This document shows positions 25,537-36,117 of a stretch of 64,000 nt of DNA, in pieces. The translations under genes and the position numbers were made by a program. Each line of letters starts with the position of its first letter. The stretch's first letter is position 1. Location of the stretch: NCBI GenBank assembly GCA_023897205.1, contig JAHWDD010000003.1, forward strand, positions 127,665-191,664, read 5' to 3'. Under the pieces are notes generated by a model. It had not been told where the DNA came from and searched no databases. It saw nothing but the letters and a program-made list of their open reading frames with translations. Source of the DNA: Exophiala sp. HKRS030 (Eukaryota; Ascomycota; Eurotiomycetes; Chaetothyriales; Herpotrichiellaceae).

Positions 25537-27983
25537 ATGCCGATGAAGTCGAATCAGAAGAAGCGCTGCAGGACATCTGTAGCATGTGCGGGATGCCGTG
25601 CCCGACGCACCAAGGCCGGTATTGATGTCAGTCTCGAGGAGATTTACTGACAGCGGTATAGTGCATAATTAGTGAGGGAATGACCTCTTGCGATCAATGC
25701 CAGGTGCAGGGAATCGACTGTGTTATCCAAGACACTGATCAACGGAAAAGGTGGCAACCACCAGAGCTCGTTCAACAGTAGTATCATTTGAGTAACAAGT
25801 CTTTTTCCCAGGCCTTCGTCCAAAGCCTATGTGCGCTTCCTCAGTGAACGGGTCCAAAAGCTCGAAGGGATGCTTGCTCAGACTGGCCAGTCTGCCCCGT
25901 CCAACCACTGCGCAGAGCCCACTTCCTGTGCCAGATCCCCCAGCAACGGCGACGTGGAAGACTCCTCGGCCAGGGTGGCAGGCTTGACGCAATGCGTGAG
26001 CCCCGCAGCCACGCACAGCGAACTTGCGGCGTGTGGTCCTTTAGTCGAGCAAGAACATGTCGACTCATCAAGGTCTTCGATACCTCCGGCCTTGGCTGAG
26101 GTCGACGGAGAAGATTTCCAATGCTTCACACCAGGTGTCTCGCCCGAGCACGAATCGCAGCATAAACAGTATTATGGCTCTGCTGCGAATTATCGAGAGC
26201 ACCAAGATATGCCTCTCGGGAGCCTGGCTGGTCAGGCAGCACAGCGCAAAGCGAGAGCTCGACAGCTTCTCAACAGCATTCCCGTGGATGTGCATGATCA
26301 TTTCATGCATTGTTTCTGGACTTATTACAATGCCGCGTGGCACATGATCTCTAAGGAAGCCTTTAATCTAGACAAAGAGAACGGAGGTGGTGAATTCTAT
26401 TCACCGTTGCTTCATCTATGTATTCTGGCCCTTGGCTGTCGATATGCAGACACCTCGAGGTCCGGGGTGCAGAAGTATGCTTGCCACCATTACGAGTCGC
26501 CCCTGCACCGTGAAGCTCGTTCCCACATCGAGGCCGAGATGTCGATCGAGACGTCGATTCCGTTGATGATGTCTGCACTGCTCATGGCCGACTTGGAGGG
26601 AAATCTGAGAAGGTACAGTGTCGGCTGGTTTTTCTCGGGCAAGCCAATTCTCTGAGCCGAAGCTTCCACCGTTCTAATGGAAATAGGCATAGCTACACGA
26701 ATGTGCTTCGCGCTCGGTCTCCATCGCGGTGCGCCTGGAGAAGCCACTCTAAACCCCCGATCATACGCCCGTCGACTCGCGCTGTATGGCTGCGTGTCAC
26801 ACGACAGGTAGCTGCGAACCCCTCTTCTGTCTGAATGTTGTTGACAATCAACCTAGAGCTTGGTCATTGTTCTTCGGGCGCCCCACCGCGATCAAACAGA
26901 CTGATCTGGTGCTTTCGGACGCAATGTCACAGGGACAGGGTGCTCAGCTCAGCCAATACGTTGGACTTGAGATGAGGGAACAGATGGAAATTTACGAAGC
27001 GCATATAAAATTTATCGAACTTCAAGCAAAGGTTGTAAATGTCTTGGACTTGCAGGCCGTACTTTCACAGACGAGTGCTTGCTACAACATTACGGCGTTG
27101 GACCGAGAGCTCAGTTCTTGGTACCAAAATCTCCCTCCAAACCTGCAGTGGAAGGAAGAAAACATCGAAAGAGCACATTTCAGCTTTTTCTTGCTACAGT
27201 GAGTTCCCTTGTGCATTCCTTCGTGGTGTGGATCTGACGATGAACAGCCAATCATATCAATTTTTGCTCATTCTTCTCCATCGTCGGTTTACTTATATGG
27301 ACAGGGCCAGTAGCCACTACATGGGCCAGACGCAGCGGTCGATCGATCCCATTGTGGAATTTTCACGGACCATCTGCTATGAAAGCGCTGTTAAGATCGT
27401 CCACATGTTGGTGGCATACGGCCGAAGGATCGAGTGGCGCCGGATGTACATCAGTGTTCCGCAGCACCTGGCAGCAGCAACAACGGCGCTGATTGCTTGC
27501 ATCAGAGTGCCTTCATTTGAACAGGCATGCGTACAGCATCTCATGACCCTTGCTGAAATTGCAGAGGCCATGAGTGAATCCCATTCTGAGTCGAGACGAG
27601 TGGCAATTTTGATCAGAATCACGCTTGAGAAGGCCGTGAGCTCCGGACACAATTCCAATCCGGAAAACCGCCTAAACACCGAAAGCGACAGTAACACAGA
27701 TCTCACAAACAATGCTAGAAACACCGACGAAGGACCAACCACCGCCCTCCAAGTCTCCAATCACGGTTCTATTCGAGGGGCCACACCGCTGGTTGAGGAG
27801 CACTCGGGGATCCCGGCAGCCCACGATTTGGCCCTGCCGCCATCCCAACCACCAGCTAACTTGACCAAACGGTTTGCTCTTCCTTCAGGTGAAGGAGATG
27901 CATTTTCAGACTTGTTTCTCCTGCCTGATGAGTACGAATGGCCGAACCTTGACGTTGGCAATGATATCTTCAGCTTGACGTAG
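25537..27983 (+). CDS. Zn2Cys6 transcription factor 3, paralogue of factor 1
   Basis: Six exons (25537-25614, 25662-25750, 25812-26638, 26687-26807, 26857-27198, 27248-27983) encode about 730 residues. Zinc-cluster cysteines are 17, 20, 27, 36, 39 and 46, with the same 2-6-8-2-6 spacing as factor 1. The basic linker RKRRPSSKAY leads to a coiled coil (YVRFLSERVQKLEGML). The regulatory domain reads VDVHDHFMHCFWTYYNAAWH, clearly matching factor 1. Exons 2 and 4 have the same lengths (89 and 121 bases) as in factor 1, and all five introns fall at matching positions. Introns 1 and 4 here start with GC instead of GT; reading through gives a stop, and splicing gives the conserved domain. It probably shares targets or ligands with factor 1. 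Confidence 0.9.
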
Positions 27984-28952
27984 GGTGATTGTCATGCCTG
28001 AGAAAGATTTCACCGGAGAATCGCTGATCTCCTTCGGTCGCTGCTCTCGCCGCTGGCTTGGCGAGGTTCTAGGTCCAACCCTTATGAACTTTGCTGCTGT
28101 GTTGATCACAACATTCACTGGGCTTATGATATCACTTGCCCCAAGCAAGCTCTGACGAGTCATCGCATTCATGATCACTGCAGACTGGGGCGTTGGTCTG
28201 ATTGAGGCAATGTGTGTCGCTCCTGCACCGGTGACTTCACCACCCAAGGACCTTGGTACCTCGAACGCGGTCCTGATTGTGATTCGCAATGATGAGTCCA
28301 GTAACTAACGAGGACATCGGCCGTTTTTTAAACCATCCTCAGTGACAAGGTGGCAAGCGTTTGCCCAAAAGGGCTGCGGAGGCAGCCACAGCAGCTGGTC
28401 TACTATAATCATCACTCAAATATCTTTCATGGAGCCCTCTGGCAATATACACAAGGTTTCTAGATCAAATCCCGCCATTGCAGCCGCAGCGGAGACAGCC
28501 AGTGCAGAGGCAAGAGCTGAAGCCTTCCGGTACCCAGAATGGTTCAAGATTGAACGAGTTCTGATTTAGAAATGAACCAACGATCTGGTCATACCAATTT
28601 ACACTAGAACAAGCCCACCGCTATGGCAGAAGCTAGACAGTGGCGTGTACATGGTTATGGGAATGCATTGTTATTACTCCGGTATTGCTCCCGGGACATC
28701 CGCCTGACTGTGTCCACGAGAGCATTGGTCAGAACCACGGAGGTCTCTTTGCCTAAGCCTGCTCACTCATGTGCGCACTTGGCTACTCAGAGAACAGCTC
28801 CTGAAACTGACAGACTTGCTGAGCTTTTTTTTGGAGAATAGTACTATTGACATCTGTTTACACACCCTGTAAGACGCTACGCAAGTTTTGTACCGAGTCA
28901 GGCATCTATATGATTGAGCAGGTTGTTGTTTCTTGAAGAATTCAGATCCTAG
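27984..28952. other. Convergent intergenic region, regulator 3 / cyclase
   Basis: 969 bases separate two converging 3' ends. A minus-strand open frame (27906-28289) contains weak dehydrogenase-like words but overlaps the regulator 3 coding end and lacks an active site, so it is not annotated as a gene. Nothing else is recognised. Confidence 0.35.
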
Positions 28953-30219
28953 CTAGAGAATAGCCAGAGCATTTGGCGGACTCGCCACAGTTCCAACAAC
29001 GTTCAAAGGCTGGCTCGTGAAGAAGAAAGTCCACCGCCTCTCCCTCTGGCACACCTTTGCCAACATCGGAAGATAGAGCAGTTCACCAATCGGCATACCG
29101 AATCCTGAGAGTAGAGTTTCATGCATCCTGAACTTGGTAGGAGCTGAAAATGATTGTTGTCAGTAAAGGAAATTCTTCATGACCCAGAGATGGGAGCATC
29201 GTATTCTAGGGATCACTCACGAAAAGCCTCGAACCCAGGTGCGTCACCAGCTACCGCTGCGAAACGATTGTCCCATAGCCACCCCAACATTTCAAGCGTA
29301 TTTTCCACTCCCGGATAGCTTGCAGCCCAGGGCGAGCTACGTTCCTTGACCGCAGTCAGGTCTGACTCTGACATGCTTCCCAGGCTCTCCGTGTAACCTG
29401 CCAACTCGGAAGTTGAGCTCATGGCTAATCGAAAACAATGCAACGGGGAAGATTTACCTGTGCGGATGATCAAGATATCCCCATGGTGGAACTGTATATC
29501 ACATTCTTGTGCAATCTCCTTGATTTGCTCCAAGGTTATCGCATAGTGTGCCGTAGCATCATATTCGATGTCATGTAAATTTGCGTATTCCACAAAGTCG
29601 ATGAGCACACCTCTTCCGACAATGCCCTTTCTGCACCACTCTTTCAGATCGGCCAATTTCCTTTTAGTGTTGCAATACAGATGGGCATGCAGATCTCAGT
29701 TGCAATGATCTTACCGTGAATGCCATTACGAGTACTTCCCCCACGCTCTAGTTCACTCTGCTCCAGTCCATTGTAATGCCTGCCATCCGAGAAAGCCCAG
29801 TGGCGAAACCCGTCCCATTGACTGCTGGACTGTGTGTTGAGTTCCAGAACGTCGTCCTAGAGCTCGCAACATCCAACTCAGATAATTGAACTTTCAATAT
29901 TGCGTTGAAGAAATTGCAAGGTAAAAGGTCATCATAGTGTTTTCCTTACATTGACGTTGGGACCAATCTGAAATATCTCATGCTTGAGCCCCTGACGAAA
30001 GTCTGCGGGCACATTGGACAGGTTCAGAGACCAATCAAGACCAATTCTTTCGCCGATCTTCATTTCACTCGCGCCTTGTAACACAGCCGACTTGGTCAAG
30101 AAGTTCAAAGTTCCGAGCTGGTCGTCAGGGCCCCATATCCACGCGGAATGAGGTGGATGAGACGCATCAACAGGCAGGTCCTTGAATTGAGGAATACGTG
30201 GTTGTGCTTGAGTTGCCAT
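28953..30219 (-). CDS. Cyclase-family metal-dependent hydrolase (kynurenine-formamidase-like fold)
   Basis: Five exons (30219-29950, 29856-29715, 29640-29458, 29397-29221, 29143-28953) encode 320 residues. Family features are WGPDDQLGTLNFLT near the N-terminus, NTQSSSQWDGFRHW, KGIVGRGVLIDF, HHGDILIIRTGY and AGDAPGFEAF, as in fungal members of Pfam family PF04199. The intron at 29714-29641 needs the acceptor directly before Glu-Trp-Cys to yield NGIHEWCRKGIVGRG. The fold is used for metal-dependent hydrolysis of amides and of cyclic or enol compounds. Fungal members of this subgroup are common in catabolic clusters, but their substrates are mostly unknown. It diverges from the enone reductase at 30908. 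A role in ring or C-C bond cleavage is an inference. Confidence 0.88.
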
Positions 30220-30907
30220 GGTGGTGTGAACAGAAAAAACATGAGAACGGAGTCAGTACAGACGATGTTGCCTCCCTAATTGGCAGACGAAAACTTTCAA
30301 AGGGTCACCCCTGTCCCCTGGGTAGAGGAGGCTAAACTTATCCCCGGGTTTGGTTTCACTGAGATAGTACCTACCTTCGATGAGATTCTTACAGAAGCTT
30401 TTCATAGGCTTCGTCTCATTGCTAGTGCCTCCATGCAGGTTGTGTGGTCATTACAATAGAATTGGTTGGCAGATCGGACAATCGCAGGACTGCATTACCC
30501 CTTGGCTGCTCTTAATAGAGACAAAAGCATCACCACCCTCAATTCCCAGCACGATTTCTCCGTCTTCGTGAGCTTTGACCTCACTAGTAGCTTGGGCGTA
30601 AAACGTTAGCCGGCAAGGGGAAAGAAACTGGTAAGCACAAGCAGCTGGGCCTCAAATCGTCCCCGCAAACCATAACTTGGCGTTCAGCATCTGCAAACTC
30701 TGAGAAGAGCCTCTGCCGACAATGCGTAGAACGAAAACCGTAAGCCAGGGCTCTCGACGGCAAACAACAGTCTAGGCCTTCTTGACTGGTCTGTTTTCTC
30801 CCAGAAATGGAATTACAGGAGCTCGTTGTTGTGCCCTTATCGCAGCGCACCACAAGTGATCTTGAAGTCGCCACCACGTGTTGCGAATAGCATACTCTGG
30901 TGACGTT
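30220..30907. promoter_or_regulatory. Divergent promoter region, cyclase / PRISE reductase
   Basis: 688 bases lie between two diverging start codons, so both enzymes are likely to be co-regulated from here. No open frame of interest is present and no definite TATA box or paired CGG site was found by eye. Confidence 0.35.
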
Positions 30908-32223
30908 ATGGAGTCTAGCAAAGGCAACATGAGTAAGAACGCTCTAGTATTTGGAGCTTCTGGCATCACCGGCTGGTCAGTGGTCAACGAGCTGCTTTCG
31001 ACTTCAGATGATGCTCAATGCTTCGATCGGGTGATCGCTTTGACCGTACGACGCCTCGATGCTGAAGCCGCTCTCTGGCCCGAAAGCAGCAAGCTACAAG
31101 TAGTTGACGGCGTTGACCTGACGCGTGGCTCAAAGAATGATCTGGCAAGCATTCTCAGGGACAAGGTACCAAGCATTGGGAGCGTGACACACCTATTCTT
31201 CAATAGTCAGTACCCTCTTCAAGCACCAAAATGCTCCGCTGGCTGGCGAGTCCTGACTGATGCTGACTCGCGAGATAGGCTACAAGTGGGCGCAAGATCC
31301 CAAAGTTGAGTCGCTTGTCAACTCATCAATGCTTGAGCGAGCAGTCATGGTAATCGAAGAGCTATGTCCAAAGTTCGAGTATCTCGTTCTGCCGACGGGG
31401 ACCAAGGTACTATCTTTCCACGTCTTGTCGTCCCAGCAGACTGACTGATGGATATGCGTAGGCTTATGGGATGCATCTCCTGGAGAATTTTCCATATGGC
31501 GATCGTTTGCCTCTGACTGAAGACCTCCCACGACTTCCTGAACCTCACGCCTCCGAGATGTTTTACTACTGGGAAACCGATACTTTGGATCGCCTGTCGC
31601 AGGATAAGACGTGGACCTGGTGCGAAGTTCGCCCAGATTTGGTCGTTGGGTTTGTACCGAATGACAACGCTCACTGCTTGGCTCAAACTCTTGCGATATA
31701 TCTCTCCCTCTATCGAGAAGTCAACGGAAAGAACAGCAAGGTTCCGTGGCCAGGGACAGCCAAGTCATACAAAGTCTTAAGTAGCCAGACTAGCCAGGAC
31801 ATGTTGGCCAAGTTCAGCGTTTGGGCTTCGCTTCATCCACAACTCACGGGCAACGGAGAGGCATTTAATGTACTAGACTCGAACCGCCCAAGCACATGGG
31901 AGGAGCGCTGGCACACTATCTGTTCATTATTCGACCTGGAGGGTATCGGCTACGTCGAAGGAACTCCATCCGCGGAAAGCTTCATGATGACACACCGTGC
32001 GAAGTGGGACGAGCTGACCGAGACGCATGGCCTCAAATCTGGGCATATTGACAACAACGTAGCTAACCCCTACTTTTTCAAGAACATGCTCACTTTGTTC
32101 GACTACGACCATCAGGCCTCTATGGAAAAGGCATATAAATTGGGATTTCAAGCTTCTTGGGATGATCGCAGATCGTGGGATATTGCATTTCAGAGGTTTC
32201 GCATGGCCAAGATTATTCCATAG
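30908..32223 (+). CDS. PRISE/VEP1-like short-chain dehydrogenase (5-beta-reductase / iridoid-synthase type)
   Basis: Three exons (30908-31205, 31279-31406, 31462-32223) encode 395 residues. The N-terminal nucleotide-binding motif is GASGITG (16-22). The family lysine is in PTGTK (Lys142), and the family tyrosine is in EMFYYWETDTL (Tyr177 or 178), matching the atypical catalytic pair of progesterone 5-beta-reductase and iridoid synthase. WCEVRPDLVVGFVPND and a C-terminal FDYDHQASMEKAYKLGF are also typical of the family. These enzymes reduce activated C=C bonds of enones with NADPH. In-frame ATGs also occur at 30878 and 30929; 30908 gives the usual family length. With two BVMOs in the cluster, it could saturate an enone before or after oxygen insertion. 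Confidence 0.9.
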
Positions 32224-32589
32224 TATTGTTCGAGAATACCTAGTTCCCTTCCGGAAGGCATATTGATTGCAAACTAAGTCTAGTTCGAGCTCAATGTAGA
32301 ATAGGGCACGTGAGAGTGACCACACAGCACCCCTGTCACGCAACTCATACCTGCGGATAAGCAAAACCGGGTGCCTACGCAGCATTACCCGCCCGCCGGA
32401 ATCTAGGGTACTTAGGTTTCTTGTCTCTCCTTGTCTACTCGCATTGAAAAGCATGTTCATTATCTTTGTCAGAGGTAGATTCATGTATGAAAATCTTCCT
32501 ACGCGATAGGAAGTCCTTGTTAGCCCGGCACTTGCACACGGCTGCATTCCCAAAATTGACTTATACCCTGGACTTCTCTTCTCGACGCA
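32224..32589. other. Intergenic: PRISE terminator and BVMO 2 promoter
   Basis: A 366-base gap between two plus-strand genes. The promoter of BVMO 2 should lie here. No gene or repeat was seen. Confidence 0.35.
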
Positions 32590-34824
32590 ATGGCAGACGC
32601 CTCGGGCCCAAACGATCCGTTGTGGAAGCCAATTGATCAGGCTCGACCTATCAAAGTCATATGCATTGGTGCTGGCATGTCTGGTATTCTTACAGGCATC
32701 CGCTTCCCACAAAAAATTGCAAACCTTGAACTCACCATCTATGAAAAAAACGAGGGTATTGGGGGCACATGGTTCGAAAATAGGTGAAAACGCCCGGCTC
32801 ATTATCTTTGTTTTTCCCTAGCTGACAAACATGGAAGATATCCAGGCATAGCGTGCGATGTTCCATGCCACAGCTATCAGTACACATTTGCAAGCAATAC
32901 TCAGTGGAGCCATTTTTATGCGCCGGGGGCTGAAATATTGAGCTATCTGAAAAATGTAGCTCGAAGATACAATGTCTTGGATTACGTTAAGCTCAGACAC
33001 CAGATAAAGGGAGCTCACTGGGACAAGGAGAAAGGTAAATGGGTTGTGCAAGTTACAGACCTCACAACCTCCAAGGTCAAAGACCCGCCCTTCTAAGACA
33101 AGACTCTTGACCAATCTCAACTAACTGTGTCCTAGACTTTCGATGATGAAGCAGACTTTCTAGTCAGTGCCGTCGGGATGTTGAATAGATGGACATTGCC
33201 AGACATTCCTCACTTGGAAGACTTCCAAGGCGAGGTGCTACACTCGGCGAATTGGAAAGGCTGGGTCAAGAAGTTTGACCCGAAGGGGATGCGAGTTGCA
33301 TTGATCGGAGGAGGGTCTACAGGCATACAAATACTGCCTCAGATTCAGCCAGCGGCGACCCAGGTCGTTCACTTCATGAAAGGCAATCAATGGATCTCCC
33401 CCGTCGGTGTTGGGGGTGCAGAAGCGCAGAAACGAGGAGTAACAGGAAACTGTCTGTCTTTGTTTGACCTGCATTCTTTCGACTCTTGATGTGTATATGA
33501 CTGACCTCTTTTTTTGGAACCCAGTTGCATACTCCGCTGCTGAGCTCCGTGCGTTCCAAGAAAATCCTCAACTATATCACAAACATCGCCATGAGGTCGA
33601 AGGAAACATGAACGAGGCCCAACTAGTCACGTTCATGGGTACTGCAGAGCAAAAGACATTCTGGGAACTAACAGACGCGTCCATGAAGAAAAAATTGGCA
33701 ACCAAGCCCGAAATTTACAAAAGTCTGACTCCCAAGTGGCCACCTGGCTGTCGTCGACTCACTCCTGGGCCTGGGTACCTGGAGGCACTGGTTCAAGACA
33801 ATGTTACTTTTGTCGGTTGTGGAATAGAGAAAGTCCTGCCCCGAGCTATCCAGGACAAAGATGGTAATGTTCATGATGTCGATGCAATCATCTGTGCCAC
33901 AGGGTTTGATACGTGAGTCTACCACCTTGAGGAACTTGAACTTTCTCGCTTTGCCTCAAAAAGGGCCCCCTCTAATGAAGCTTGCTATAGCACGTTGAAA
34001 CATACGATTCCTCTGGTTGGCCTCAGTGGCAAGTCACTCGGCGAAATTTGGGATCCCATCCCGGAGGCATACCTTTCCATGTGCCCACCGAGCATGCCGA
34101 ATTTCTTTCTCTACCAGGGTCCGAACGGGGGGCCAGGGGCTGGTTCGGCAGTACCGTTCTTGGAGTACGAAGCCGAATACATGATCAAATGCATTCAGAA
34201 GGTACAAATGCAGCATATCAAGTCCATGGTGGTCTCGTAAGTCACCCCAATGCTTCCGTCGTCTCGTCCACCCACCGTCGCAAAGAAAAATTCTTACGGC
34301 TTGGCCAAATTACAGGGACGCCGCAAACAAGGCTTTCAGCAGGCACATTGATCAGTATTTCAAATATACTGTCTTTTCCCAAACCGTACGTTCTTCCAAG
34401 TATTGAGGATAGTGCTATCCGCTGATCCCAAGTCCAGTGCCGCTCGTGGTTCAAACGGGGCCAGGAGCAAGGACGTGTGACCGCCCTCTGGCCGGGATCG
34501 GCAGTCCATGCCCAGATTGCCTTCAGCAATCCCAAATTCGAGGATTTTGACTACGAGTATATGCGCGAAGGCCAAGGATTCTCTTGGCTTGGGAACGGCC
34601 TCACGCTGGCCCAAAGCCAGGGCGGTTTCACCACTTCCTACCTCGACACGGTGGACATTCCGCCTCCCATTATCGAGGGTGTCTCGCTAGGACAGTTCAG
34701 CGACCCTTACGAGGATAGTGGGACCGTCGGGAATGGCTTGCCGAATGGTTCGCAAGTTTCTCCAGAGATAAACGGTATTGTCCATCGCAAGTTGGCAGAT
34801 ATGGTTTCAACCATGCCAATATAA
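32590..34824 (+). CDS. Baeyer-Villiger monooxygenase 2 (class B flavoprotein)
   Basis: Seven exons (32590-32783, 32838-33075, 33136-33451, 33525-33912, 33991-34236, 34316-34385, 34438-34824) encode 612 residues. The FAD-binding GAGMSG is at residues 27-32, followed by GGTWFENRYPGIACD. The BVMO fingerprint FQGEVLHSANW lies at 174-184, and the NADPH-binding GGGSTG at 202-207. Later signatures are PKWPPGCRRLTPGPGYLEAL, AIICATGFDT, MPNFFLYQGPNGGPGAGS and CRSWFKRG. It shares the fold with BVMO 1 but differs in exon layout and has longer C-terminal sequence, so the two are not a recent tandem copy. It closes the right end of the cluster and probably acts on a different ketone from BVMO 1. Confidence 0.94.
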
Positions 34825-35018
34825 ATAGATAAAGAGTTTTGAACAAAGGTGGAGGTAACTAATGTGATCAGATCAATAAATCTAGATACTGCATCGCCTT
34901 ATTATGAGAAGATAGAGAGAGAAAGTGAGCAAGCTATTCAATTACTTTGCCAGTGCGTGTGACAAGTTGACCTGTGGAGACTCCATAGGCTTGGGTTAGA
35001 CGGCCAAGGGCCTCCCAT

Positions 35019-35032
35019 GCGGAGTACTCCGC
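35019..35032. repeat. Perfect 14-base palindrome GCGGAGTACTCCGC
   Basis: The sequence is its own reverse complement over 14 bases. Related GGAGTAC words recur near 55354-55364, 59227-59236 and 59378-59387. It may be a protein-binding site or part of a dispersed repeat end. Confidence 0.6.
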
Positions 35033-35102
35033 CAAAACGGTCTTTACAAACAGAGGCCTATTCCTAGGCCTCAAGACGCTCCTTTACCACCCCAGTTTAG
35101 CA

Positions 35103-35261
35103 CCCATTCCTCTTCCTATTCTATCCGATGAGGCGCTCGTTGTTGAGGTAACCTCTAGGGCCCTATTCTCTAGGCCTATCTATGTTACCGTCCGGGAGTT
35201 AATGCGGCAACGAGGACGGCCTCAACCGGAGGAAGAATTCCGCTCCTTGTTTGCTATATAA
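35103..35261 (+). pseudogene. Short coding-like relic, family unknown
   Basis: A 52-codon frame ends in TAA and has a coherent, charged composition, including ALVVEVTSRALFSRP, VTVRELMRQRGRP and PEEEFRSLFAI. Flanking bases in the same region also read as protein-like for short stretches. It could be the remnant of a gene or a mobile element. I do not recognise the family, and no terminal repeats were found. Confidence 0.25.
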
Positions 35262-36079
35262 TAGATAGAAAACCGCCTCATAGTCATCGAGGTCAGACTC
35301 GACAATACATCACATTAGACCCCTGGCTATTCTCTTACCTAGAAGATTACGTACCGCCTAACAGCTTGTGACATTCTACGCGCCACGGCTTATAAAGACT
35401 GCATCGAGGCGTATCGTGTTGATACTGATACACCTCGAAAGCCCTTCAGCACGTGATTGTAGTATGACCCAGTACACATATCGAAACTTAGATAAGGTAG
35501 TCTGACGCCCCCCTGGGACCCCTTGTAAAATGAGAAGTCCTCCGACGATAATCACAGGCTTAAAGCTTACTAGTTATGTGGTCACTCGCTGGCCTTTCTC
35601 GCTCGACCTGCCCTGCATTCAAAGAACCGTCTCGAGTCTTTGCTTCGGGATAAGCGGTGTGTGATTTTCGAGCATCATCAATGCTGCCGACATTCGAGAT
35701 TCAATAGTGGAAGATGGACATCATCTCCGGACCTAAACTGTGGTGGATTGTGGCCTCGTACGTACTTACAGAATCAGCGCTTTTCGAGTTTCACTGACGC
35801 ATTTGCACACCTAGAAAACGTGCAAGGCCCATCGAGGACTCCGATCCAGCGACAGATCCGCCGGTCGAAGAGAATGGAAATACTGGCTCTTCTACGGAGT
35901 TGAACACAATCGATCAGCACAGGGAAGACACGGCGACCTGAGTCTCGAATTCTCACCCGGGTGAGGAATTCTATCCTGGCAGTGCTGCAGACCGCCCTCA
36001 GCACTTGAACATGTTGTTGTCATCCCCAAAGGCCTGCCAGTAAGAAGACATGAATGATTTTCTCTGCTTTGCGCACACG

Positions 36080-36081
<2 letters not shown>

Positions 36082-36111
<30 letters not shown>
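36082..36111. repeat. CT dinucleotide microsatellite
   Basis: About 15 CT units in a row, followed by a T-rich tail. It is a simple sequence repeat and likely to vary in length between strains. Confidence 0.95.

Positions 36112-36117
<6 letters not shown>

Noticed and set aside
27906..28289. Minus-strand frame with dehydrogenase-like words (VTGAGA and NVVINTAAKF)
   Set aside because: It overlaps the 3' coding end of regulator 3, spacing between the words is too short for the family, and there is no YxxxK site.
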